This document shows, one piece after another, positions 9,196-16,995 of a stretch of 16,995 nucleotides of DNA. This DNA comes from Linderina pennispora (Eukaryota > Kickxellomycota > Kickxellomycetes > Kickxellales > Kickxellaceae): positions 1-16,995 of the forward strand of contig NW_024468451.1 in the NCBI RefSeq assembly GCF_002104995.1, written 5' to 3'. Below the pieces are notes generated by a model. It saw only the letters and a program-made list of their open reading frames with translations. It had not been told where the DNA came from and did no database searches. Numbering within the stretch: the stretch's first letter is position 1; every line of letters starts with the position of its first letter. Both the position numbers and the translations under genes were made by a program.

Positions 9196-10134
9196 AATCA
9201 GCTTGCCGAGTTCTCAAAAAATGGAGCACTAATAAAATGAAAGACAAGATGTTGGTGTTGATTGCTGATATTCTCTCTCAGTATTTATGCTGTCTTCTAG
9301 ATGACTGTTGATGCACAGCAGGTAGCATAGAGCATTCTTAGAAGCAAGGGTGTGTGGTGGTGCAGCCAAGCGAGTCGACGTGTTTGTCATGTTCGCCAGC
9401 TGGCTTATCTTTCCAAAGCCTCTGTGGAATCGGCGGCAGACAATGGGCTGATGCTTATCACGACACCTTGCATCTCCACTATGCTTGACATAGGCACCTT
9501 ATATTGTGCTGCACAAAACCTCTATTCACGTGGAGGATGCTGGGCGGCTTGCTCAGAAGAAAGCTGCCAGTGGGCCACAGCTACCTGGTGTCGTCGGTGC
9601 TACACTGTTGTCTCCAGCAGAAATGACACAGGGGGCCAGATGCCCATGTGCGTATACTCCTGCCAACTCTACCCAAGTGTCAGCAGTCCAGGTCGTGGTG
9701 AAAATAGCCATAAAAGTTCTGGACCACGCACTTGTTCTGAGCTAGTCCGACGCAGAAAGAGGCTGTTCTTGCAAAACGACCCCGGCCACCGGGCTAAATA
9801 GCAATAATGCACTTTTTTTGGTAACGCCTAATGCGCATCAGGCAAGCGGTGGGGAGTGCTGGTCAGTGGCAGATTGGCACTCCGAACAGTGATGCATGGC
9901 TTGCATGCAGCTCCATCACCCACCACCGCAGCTACACATTATATGGCAGCAACGGCGTCCCAAGGAAAAAGCAAATTTGGCATGCGCAGCGCCCCCGCCA
10001 GCCAATGACGGCCGCTGCAGGTGCAGCAGTGTGGGAGCCCGGCGAAGCGCTGAAAAGGGGGCAACGTGTTTCATGATTTTCGCGTTCTATTCGGCCTGCT
10101 GGGCAGCCCACCAAGAGAAAGCCTGCCCAGACGA
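9196..10134. other. intergenic region, no supported gene
   Basis: Plus-strand open frames at 9352-9801 and 9506-9745 overlap in different frames and lack recognisable domains or a promoter-start arrangement. A perfect short inverted repeat (CCCGG-CCA-CCGGG, 9781-9793) is followed about 20 bases later by a run of seven T, which is probably incidental. The right end leads into the TATA box at 10135. Confidence 0.4.
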
Positions 10135-10141
10135 TATAAAA
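10135..10141 (+). promoter_or_regulatory. TATA box of candidate small gene
   Basis: TATAAAA is followed by a CT/CA-rich leader of about 125 bases with no ATG before 10266. This is the same layout as the other promoters in the window. Confidence 0.45.
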
Positions 10142-10265
10142 GGGTCGGTGTCTGGCGCTATTTTCGCCCTCCATCTCATCCCTCAAGACACAAACCACAC
10201 TCTTGTTCAAACCATCTCCTTCCTTGCATCTATCAACAGCTGCCCTGCAATCTTTGTCGGTGTCC

Positions 10266-10556
10266 ATGTCGCTACTGCCTGACAGGATGCTGTCTGACAT
10301 GTCGAATGTGCGATTGTGTGCTCGAGTGCAGACGCTGCCAAGGTGTCCAGTCACACGCTCTACACTATATCACCAAAGTAGCATTTGGCAAACATGCACA
10401 GCGCCTGTCTGGTGAGTAGCGTCGTGGACCCGCAATACCTGTACATATCTTCATTAACACTCATGTAAATACAACAAATACACCTATTAATGATTGCCAC
10501 ACAGCCTGAATAACGACATAGACATTTTTTACTTGTTCATGGTACTTTTGAATTAA
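10266..10556 (+). CDS. candidate small spliced protein of unknown function
   Basis: The first ATG after the TATA box opens a frame rich in Arg, Ser, Thr and Leu without acidic clusters (MSLLPDRMLSDMSNVRLCAR...), a composition compatible with a mitochondrial targeting sequence. It stops at 10413-10415, but the stop overlaps a strong donor, GTGAGT, at 10412. A 93-nt interval (10412-10504) ends in CACACAG and contains a TATTAATG-like branch site. Splicing it joins in phase 2 and extends the protein by about 17 residues, mostly hydrophobic (DIDIFYLFMVLLN), ending at TAA 10554-10556. The total would be about 66 residues, or 49 without splicing. I do not recognise it. The evidence is promoter, first ATG and splice sites only, so it may be a non-coding transcript. 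Confidence 0.3.
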
Positions 10557-10630
10557 ACAGTGTAGACGAAACAAATACCTGGCTTGGCCACCCCAATATT
10601 GTGAAGAACACAATAGATAACTGTTTTCAC

Positions 10631-11223
10631 TCAGAAGAATCCGGCCGCAACAACCACAGCGGCAGCCACCATGGCAGCCGGAACAGCCTTGCCTGCACCA
10701 TTTCCTGACATGCTCTTCAGCTTCGACTGATCAAGCGAGTCTTCATCACCGCCTCGGCTGTCCTGACTAGCATCAGCAGATGCATGGGATCCGGCGCTCT
10801 TGCTCTTGTTCGAGCTTGCTGCCTGGGTGGCTTTCGGAGCATCGGTGGTGGGGCGCGATGCAGCAGTGACAGCATGGGTGGCGGGGTCAATCGAGATTTT
10901 GGGCGACTCCTTCTCCTGAGCGGTGGGCGTCGGAGCCACAAGCTCAGCGGTATCGACGGTGATCTGGACGGCGGGGGCGGTGTTCCTGGTGAAGCCGGGT
11001 ACCAGCGATTCGAGGCCAGCGGGGATTGAAGCGGCGTCAGGCACGGTCTCCTGCTGGCGGGGTGCCGGCTGAGTGCGCGGTTGTTTGGGTCGATGGGCGC
11101 CGGTGCCTGGGTGGGGGCAACAGGCGGCTTGGGTGGGACAGGCAGCTGGGCGAGAATGTTTGCATCGAATTCGGCGTAGGCTGTTGAGATGAGGGCAGCG
11201 AGAACAAGAGTAAGGCGGTTCAT
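10631..11223 (-). CDS. small GPI-anchored secreted protein, frame break
   Basis: The ATG at 11223 begins a typical signal peptide (MNRLTLVLAALISTAYA) followed by a proline-rich stretch (PVPPKPPVAPTQAPAPIDP). A second frame covers the rest: a Ser/Thr/Ala-rich, probably O-glycosylated stalk, then SGNGAGK and the hydrophobic C-terminal tail AVPAAMVAAAVVVAAGFF, a classic GPI-attachment signal. The protein should be exported and lipid-anchored at the plasma membrane or cell wall; its function there is not readable. The two frames meet around 11060-11100 and joining them requires one added base (about 197 residues in all). No convincing GT-AG intron was found; a 71-nt interval with donor GTCCCA would fit the phase but the donor is poor. 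A base missing from a G/C run is the simplest explanation. Confidence 0.7.
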
Positions 11224-11891
11224 TTTACAGTATTCTCGTAGAAATGTGCGTGTAAATGTAGAGCCGTGGGGGTATGTTTATTGGAGAGAACAGAGAGGCA
11301 ACGGAGCCAGGTGCAAAGGATGAAATGAAATAGGTGCCGGATATCAGTAGCAAACTGCCAGAATGGCTCGTATATGAATGTTTTTTTGGAGGCAGGGAGG
11401 TGGCCTGAAACAAACAGCAGTGGGCGAAGTGGACGTCAGGATGGGGACTGCGTTTCTTAGAGCGGGACCGCAAAAACAAAACTTCGATGGCCCAGGTGGG
11501 ACAGTAGGCATTATGTGGAGGATTGTTTGCCGAACCACGCTTCTGCATGTTTACTACTGCGCCCTGAGCATGCTGCCCGTGCAGCGCCACACCAAGGCAC
11601 TGGTGGTTGTTGTTTTGGCCAGAAAATCTAGAATTGCTCCATCCCACTCGCCTGAGGAAAGAGTTGGACCACCAATGTGTCAACAAACGAAAGCCCATCG
11701 AGTTACTCGCATTCTGCTAGCGACTGTGTGGGGAGGCTTTGGATGCATGGCCGCATATTGGTATTCCCACTCCCCCTTTCGGCAGCCTCGTGGACAGTCA
11801 TTCCGTGACGGGGGCATCAGGGGTACGCGTCTAAAGGACTAAGGGCAGATAAACTTTTCAACGGAAGGTAAAAGAACAACAAGCGAATGGC
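11224..11891. other. intergenic region upstream of GPI-protein gene
   Basis: This region holds the promoter and leader of the GPI-protein gene and the 3' flank of the universal stress protein gene. A 154-codon plus-strand frame begins at ATG 11378 and a 157-codon minus frame at 11225-11698 overlaps it. Neither shows a recognisable domain, and both look like chance open frames. Confidence 0.4.
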
Positions 11892-12653
11892 TTAGTCAGA
11901 GCTCTCAGTCGGTCTCTTGGCGCCATTCGGCACGACAACCACCGGTATAGTGCTGTGGTGCAGGACATACTCTGCAACACTGCCCATCAGGAACTTCTTG
12001 ACGGAGCCGCGGCCGTGGGTGCCCATGACGATCATGGTGGGCTTCTTGATATTGGAGCTTGCCACCAGGACCTCCTTTGGGTTGCCAATGAGACAGATGC
12101 CCTTGACGACAAAGCCGTCCTTTTGTAGCCTCTCGGCATAGGGCGACAGGATCTCCCGGCACCGCTCCTTCGCCTCGTTGTCAATGGTAATGGTCTCGGG
12201 CTGGACAGGCTTGGACAGGCGGTTGAATGGCCGGGCGAGCGAACCCCCGATGTTTTGAGACTTCCACGATTTTGACTCGGGCTGCACGTTCACCAAGACG
12301 ACTACAAAAGAAAGACGAAGCGAGGGGTTGAGTGAGCAAAGCAGGCTTTAGAAATTCGACAAATTCAACGACAGAATTTAGGTGGTTCTTACCAGGTCTT
12401 TTCTCCGGCGCAGCAGACGGTCCGCAGCCCAGTCAACGACAATGTCTGAGTTGGAGCCTTCGTCGATGGCAATAATGATGGCGCGGTCAAAGTCCGAGAA
12501 GGCCACGTCGTCCTTGTGGATCGGGACGACGGTCTTGTGGCGCTCGATCTTTGGCGCGCTGCGTGACAGGAGTATGGACAGATCATCGGCCTCGTCCTCC
12601 ATGTTGACGTCCTGGGGGGTTTTGCCCGGAATCGATAGACCTTGGCGGCTCAT
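11892..12653 (-). CDS. universal stress protein (UspA family)
   Basis: Two exons encode about 223 residues. Exon 1 (ATG at 12653) has a roughly 55-residue low-similarity N-terminal extension, then the first beta strand and helix of the Usp fold (RAIIIAIDEGSNSDIVVDWAADRLLRRR). Exon 2 carries the rest, including VKGICLIGNPKEVLV and GTHGRGSVKKFLMGSVAEYV, which fits the G-x2-G-x9-G-S ATP-binding signature, and the final strand IPVVVVP. Usp proteins of this class bind ATP, dimerise and act in stress responses; the fungal role is poorly defined. The intron at 12302-12392 has good GT...AG ends, but the exons do not meet in phase: one more base is needed to give DLVVLVNVQP. A deletion at the junction or an assembly error is likely. 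It lies divergently from the bZIP gene across a 1.6-kb gap. Confidence 0.88.
12302..12392 (-). other. intron of universal stress protein gene
   Basis: The 91-nt intron has donor GTAAGA and acceptor CTTTTGTAG with a pyrimidine-rich run before it. Exon 1 ends on a complete codon, but exon 2 opens with two bases of a partial codon, so canonical splicing gives a -1 mismatch. The only in-frame boundary choices (GT..TA, TA..AG or AA..GT) are non-canonical. Confidence 0.7.
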
Positions 12654-13426
12654 GGCTGAAGAACAAAGACAAGGGGAGGTGTAGGGGATAGAACTGATAA
12701 AAACAAAAAAAGGAGTGAGAATCGCTGCAGCGGCATCTATGGCAGGTTTTCTCCGCTAGTGTGCTGACAAAAAAGCCAAGAGCCCCGAACCCGAGTGGGC
12801 CGCTGATTCCGGACAAGCGTAATCACTGCAGAGCGATCAGATCACAGTGTCCATGTGGCGGTGGTGCGCACACGTATCATATGCATGTATGGCGAACGTG
12901 TAATGAATTTATGCGCTCCTGAGATTCCCAGGATCATGCTTGTATATCTGTGCATCTCAATTTCCGCTTGGTATATGCAGTATGGTCAAGTACATGGTGC
13001 TGCAGGCGACTTTTTCTTCGCGCATATATGCTCAATCCCTGCACGCCATGGTGCGATATTCAGCGCTCGCAGCGTGAGGCTTGAAAGGGTTGAATGCCAG
13101 AAATAGAGGGTGTCAAGACAGCAACAAGCGAGCCGAGGACAAAGGTTGGGCGCAGAAATTAAAGTCACACAGTGTGTGGGTCATCAGTGCAATTAATTTA
13201 AGCACACCTCCAACTTTCTCATCCAAATTGCGGGCTCGCCGGGGGCACGGGCAAGGCCGATGTAGCGCCGGTGTTGGGTAGACAAACGAATCTGCCGTAG
13301 TCTGTCCACTCACCAACAGAGTCAACCGCAAGGATTTGCCAGCGCTCCTATGCCCAACGGAAAGATGTATCCAGTATACCGTTTGCAAGAATGGCTAAGG
13401 GAATCCGGTGGTGATCGGCCTTATGC

Positions 13427-13464
13427 GGTCTCTCAAAGTGGACTCGGCCTCTCAAAGTGGACTT
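13427..13464. repeat. 19-nt tandem duplication in promoter region
   Basis: Two adjacent 19-base units, GGTCTCTCAAAGTGGACTC (13427-13445) and GGCCTCTCAAAGTGGACTT (13446-13464), match at 17 of 19 positions. The location, about 800 bases before the bZIP start, would suit a duplicated protein-binding site, but no known motif is matched with confidence. Confidence 0.75.
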
Positions 13465-13991
13465 GGGGTGCGGGTCAAGGCGGTATGTAAAGGGCAAGGG
13501 AGGTGAGTTTCAAACAACTTTCTTGGAATGCGTGCATGAAGCGGGCAGACCCGATGGTGCAAGCGGCTATTGCCGATGGCGTCATTTCGTTGGCCGTGCT
13601 ACTTTTTGGCTCTGGCAGCTGTAGCTGCATGCCCAGCGTAATTTCCCTGGCACGCTCATAGGAGACGACGAGGCAGGAGCGGACCGGAATGGGAGGGGGT
13701 TAGCTCGGTGAAAGGGAAGATGGGATTTGACTGGATGGAAAGTGGAATTCCTGGCTGCGAGTTTCTGCGTGAGCCGGCGCTGGGCTAGAAGGGAGCAGCA
13801 AGGAATTACACAGGAAAATGCGCATTTGCAGGCCAGCGCAGCCCGGAAAGGCAGCGGTACTAAGGAGGGGATTAACCGGTGCAGATGGCGAGGAAATCAA
13901 GCTTGGACTCCCCGCCAGCAGGCTCCTTTGCTAGCGAACACGCAGTGGGAGTTGCCATCTAATTCGCGCACCGAGTATTAGTCAGAAAACT

Positions 13992-13997
13992 TATATA
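13992..13997 (+). promoter_or_regulatory. TATA-like element of bZIP gene
   Basis: TATATA within CTTATATACTGGG lies about 270 bases before the bZIP ATG. The leader that follows is strongly C/T-rich and contains no ATG, so 14267 is the first start codon. Confidence 0.45.
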
Positions 13998-14266
13998 CTG
14001 GGCCCAGTGCTCCAATCGGGTGTTGACTTTTTCCAACCCTCTTGCTCTGGCCGCCTTTTCTTTTTCCACCCCCTCTGGCCTCCTCCCCAAATTTATCCCT
14101 TCTTTTTTTGCTCCCAACTCGGTTTTTTATATTGCTCCTGACTGATTCTGTTTCACCTTTTTCGTGCTCTTTTCAAGGATACTATTTTCTCAGACGTTTC
14201 GTTGTAGTCCTGAGGAAATATCATCACTTTTTGGATTTTATCTCTTAGCGATTTTGAAGAGTCTAA

Positions 14267-15548
14267 ATGGCGGATTTGAGCGCTTGGAACCAGCTATTTC
14301 GCCTGAACCCGGATTCACCACAGACTCCAATGCTTAGCACTCAGGAGCTTCAGGACGAGCTTGCTCTGTGGAGCAATGCGCAGTTCAATTTTGAGCCAGT
14401 TAATGACGAGCCACAGGGGCAAAGAGTCACCAGTATCGAGCACTTCGTCTTCGGAGGCTCGCTCAAGCATTTCTAGCACCTCCAGCAACCAACCACAGCA
14501 GCTGCAGCCGCAAGTACAGCAGGCACAGCAGCAGAGCTGGGGATTCATGAGTCCTCAGCAGGAGCCACACACGCCGCACACAAGTAGCTCGCAGGGCAAT
14601 GCACTCGGGTTCATGATGGGCGGGCAGGCTACTGCCGACATCTTCAGTGCAATTGCAGGAGGGACCGCCTCGCAGCAACAGCAGCAACAGCAGCAGCAGC
14701 AGCACACTCAGTGGGCGCGGCTGTCGCAGGCGCAGGTCATGTACCCGCAGCAGGCACAGCAGCAGCAGCCGATCATTGTCAACGGGGTGCCCATGATCCC
14801 GCTGGTTCCGCTGGCTCCTCAGCAGCCGCAGCCGCAGCAGCCGATTACGATTTCTCCCTCAGCTACCACCACCACTGCTGCAGCTTCGTCTTCCTCGTCT
14901 TCCTCCCACATGATTGCCATTGCCCCTGCGCCAAGTGCACCGGACCTACCACCAGCCGGCGGATTGCGCCCAAGGACCTCCTCCAGTTACCGCCAATGGC
15001 GCTGCCAGCAGCAGTGCACAGACAGTGGTCTCGGCGGCAGCGGTGGCACCACCTCCGACGCAGCGCCGGTCATCGTCCAAGCCCAAGGCGGCAACGCCTC
15101 CGCAGGCTATCCGTGATGATGTGTCCAACAACGACGACGAAGAGGAGGGTGATGAGTCCCAGCGGCGGCGTGCAGCAGAAAGAAGACAAGCGGCGGCGGA
15201 ACACTGCGGCGTCTGCACGTTTCCGGATCAAGAAAAAGATGAAGGAGCAGGCGGCTTGAGCGGACTGCACGCGAGATGACGGCCAAGGCCGAGGCGCTGG
15301 AGAAGCGGGGTGCAGGAGCTGGAGACAGAGACCAAATGGCTCAAGTCGGCTGATCACGGAGAAGGACCCGAATGTGCTGAACAACGTCAGATGCCCGTGC
15401 CACCATCCGGCGGGGAGTTGACTTCTCGGGCAAACCTGGCCTGTGCAGCACCACCAAGCACCACCACCAGCAGCACCAGCACCACCACCACCTGAACATT
15501 GCGCCGGCGCCTGCCGACCAGCAGCTGTTCAAGAAGCCCCGCGTATGA
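14267..15548 (+). CDS. bZIP transcription factor, Cys3/Zip1/Gcn4-like, frame-disrupted
   Basis: The protein is a nuclear DNA-binding regulator of the fungal Cys3/Zip1/Gcn4-ATF4 type, families that control sulfur, amino-acid or stress-response genes. After ATG 14267 an N-terminal region (MADLSAWNQLFRLNPDSPQT) is followed by a Gln-rich, Ser/Pro-rich activation-like region with a polyQ run. A short acidic patch (NNDDEEEGDE) precedes the basic region (KRRRNTAASARFRIKKK, about 15195-15240), which carries the N-x2-A-A-x-x-R DNA-contact signature. A leucine zipper follows (LERTAREM, EALEKR, VQELETETKWLKS, LITEKDP), then a His/Gln tail ending QQLFKKPRV and TGA 15546-15548. Coding alternates through all three frames with seven changes (near 14417, 14960, 15165, 15254, 15309, 15349 and 15414), each needing removal of one base; the corrected length is 424 codons exactly. 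No room exists for introns at most of them. It is either a sequencing artefact or a decaying gene. Confidence 0.85.
14673..14702 (+). repeat. CAG/CAA repeat encoding polyglutamine
   Basis: Ten consecutive glutamine codons (CAG with two CAA interruptions) lie within the activation-like region of the bZIP factor. Such tracts are prone to length change. Confidence 0.9.
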
Positions 15549-16031
15549 ATATTATATTGAGGTATTTTCAGTACATTTTAGTAGCTCCGAGAAATTGACC
15601 TTGTTTTTACCCAAGAAGCCTTTGGGCAGCGGCGTTGCGTGCTGCTCTGCTCGGGGGTTTACGGTTCCCCTTATCATAAGGCGCCCTTCAGGTCAAGACC
15701 GAGCGGACAGACGGGAGTGCTGGGCCAGTCACAGCTCTCAAAGCGAGCTGGCTAGGGCGATCCCAGGTACGCGTGCACAGCTTGGAAAGGGTTGGGCAGG
15801 CAGACAGGCAGACACCAGCACCTCACGCACCCCAACAATCCCCAGCCCGGAGTTTGCCTAGCAGAGGGCAATAGATAAGGAGAAAGTCGAGAACAAGCAG
15901 ACACCAGGCCTGCTGATAGAGAAATAGGCAGGGATAAAAATTCTCCTTTGCGAGGCTTTCTCCTCTTCTCCCCTTCTTCACCACTAGCATTCTCTTTTAT
16001 ACGCTCTTGAATAGCAGTTAGGATACACACC
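15549..16031. other. intergenic region and IDH2 promoter
   Basis: This holds the bZIP 3' flank and the promoter of the isocitrate dehydrogenase gene. A TATA-like GATAAAAAT (15933-15941) lies about 90 bases before the ATG and is followed by a CT-rich tract. No gene is supported; a 120-codon frame through the region lacks protein-like features. Confidence 0.45.
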
Positions 16032-16995
16032 ATGTTTAGCCTCACCCGTCGCGCTCTTACCAAGTCTCAGGTAAAGTATAGGGTGGCTGGAGGAATTCAG
16101 ACGGAACTGTGAATCAGGGGAGCAGGCCAGCTAATATCCACAGAGTAGGCTCTCAGCATGGCCACCCGCACCATGGCGTCGCAGTCGGCCGTCGGCACAT
16201 ACGCCGGCGAGAAGAACGGCAGCGGCAACTACACGGTGACGATGATTCCCGGCGACGGCATCGGACCGGAGATCTCCAAGTCGGTGGAGCGCATCTTCTC
16301 TGCGGCGAAGGTGCCGATTGAGTGGGAGCACGTGGACGTGACGCCGGTGCTGCGCGACGGCAAGACGGTGATTCCTGACGAGGCACTGCACTCGATTCTG
16401 AAGACGAAGATTGCGCTCAAGGGCCCGCTGGCGACGCCTATCGGCAAGGGCCACGTGTCGCTGAACCTGACGCTGCGGCGGACGTTCAACCTGTACGCGA
16501 ACGTGCGGCCGTGCAAGTCGGTGCCGGGCTTTGCGACCCACTACAGCGATGTCAACACGGTGCTGATCCGCGAGAACACCGAGGGCGAGTACTCGGGAAT
16601 CGAGCACGAGGTGGTGGACGGAGTGATGCAGAGCATTAAGCTCATCACCAAGCCGGCGTCTGAGCGCGTCGCGCGGTTTGCGTTTGCCCATGCGGTGGCG
16701 ACGGGACGGAACCACGTCACTGCAGTCCACAAGGCCAACATCATGAAGCTGTCTGACGGTCTGTTCCTGCAGGCATGCCAGGAGGTGGCGCGCGAGTTCC
16801 CGAATGTGCAGTTCGACGAGGTGCTGCTGGACCGCGCGTGCCTGCAGATTGTGCAGGACCCGGCTCAGTACGCCAACACTGTCATGGTGATGCCGAACCT
16901 GTATGGTGACATTCTGTCCGACATGTGCGCTGGTCTGATCGGCGGTCTGGGCCTGACGCCGTCGGGCAACATTGGCCGTGACGCGTCGATCTTCG
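16032..16995 (+). CDS. IDH2: NAD-isocitrate dehydrogenase catalytic subunit, 5' part
   Basis: This is the mitochondrial NAD-dependent isocitrate dehydrogenase of the TCA cycle, which converts isocitrate to 2-oxoglutarate, CO2 and NADH. The match is to the yeast IDH2 / human IDH3A catalytic type rather than the regulatory IDH1 type: [75 protein letters not shown] and [23 protein letters not shown]. The first exon (16032-16070) encodes [13 protein letters not shown], an Arg-rich amphipathic mitochondrial presequence, and a 78-nt intron follows. The coding region is clean and runs off the right edge with the C-terminal part missing. The regulatory partner subunit is not in the window. Coding GC and C/G-ending codons are markedly higher than in the intergenic DNA. 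Confidence 0.95.
16071..16148 (+). other. intron of IDH2
   Basis: The 78-nt intron has donor GTAAAG, branch-like GCTAAT and acceptor GAGTAG. It is in phase 0 with an in-frame TGA inside. The other nearby AGs (CCACAG at 16143 and CTCTCAG at 16156) would break the frame, so 16148 is favoured, giving ...TKSQ|ALSMATR. Confidence 0.8.

Larger units (their letters stand above)
12654..14266. other. long divergent intergenic region
   Basis: About 1.6 kb separates the universal stress protein gene (minus) from the bZIP gene (plus) and should hold both promoters. I see no supported gene. It contains a 19-nt tandem repeat at 13427-13464, a CRE-like half-site (GCGTCA, about 13579) and the TATA box and pyrimidine-rich leader of the bZIP gene. 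Confidence 0.45.

Noticed and set aside
9352-9801. 149-codon plus-strand open frame
   Set aside because: It starts at a non-ATG codon, is rich in Cys/Trp/Arg as expected for chance translation, and is overlapped by another frame; no supporting signals.
9781-9826. Hairpin CCCGG-CCA-CCGGG followed by a T run, resembling a bacterial terminator
   Set aside because: The T run is about 20 bases away and the context is eukaryotic; likely incidental.
11378-11842. 154-codon plus-strand open frame starting at a true ATG
   Set aside because: No recognisable domain, no promoter-like layout, and it is overlapped by an equally long antisense frame; it lies in the promoter region of the GPI-protein gene.

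Overview
The window looks like nuclear DNA of a fungus. Genes are monocistronic and lie on both strands. Several have a TATA box about 70-130 bases (once about 270) before the first ATG, and introns are short (about 80-110 nt) with GT...AG ends and CTRAY-like branch sites. A eukaryotic tRNA-Leu(CAG) has internal A and B boxes and a T-run terminator. The gene mix (NAD-isocitrate dehydrogenase catalytic subunit, Cys3/Zip1-type bZIP factor, small GPI-anchored protein, large F-box protein, Fanzor/TnpB-like remnant) would suit an early-diverging lineage such as Kickxellomycotina, but that placement is an inference from general resemblance.

Layout. 1-3570: gene-poor, with a possible decayed membrane-protein gene (minus, 7-870), a broken Fanzor/TnpB-like element (minus, 1296-2696) and AT-rich filler. 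3571-4714: an intact zinc-free NADP-dependent double-bond reductase. 5051-6153: an unrecognised minus-strand gene whose reading frame needs an intron and one extra correction. 7012-8816: an intact F-box protein. 9113-9195: tRNA-Leu(CAG), minus. 9196-10134: nothing firm. 10135-10556: a possible small TATA-driven, spliced gene. 10631-11223: a GPI-anchored secreted protein, minus, with one frame break. 11892-12653: a universal stress protein, minus, with one intron whose junction is out of phase by one base. 12654-14266: a long divergent intergenic region with a 19-nt tandem repeat. 14267-15548: a glutamine-rich bZIP factor whose frame is broken seven times. 16032-16995: the 5' part of mitochondrial NAD-isocitrate dehydrogenase (IDH2 type), running off the window.

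Functionally these are independent housekeeping, stress and regulatory genes; I see no operon or biosynthetic cluster. The most striking signal is single-base frame breaks in several otherwise convincing genes, next to genes that are completely clean. In the bZIP gene all seven go the same way (one surplus base). The two leading explanations are uncorrected indels in G/C runs of the assembly and genuine decay; programmed frameshifting is less likely but testable.
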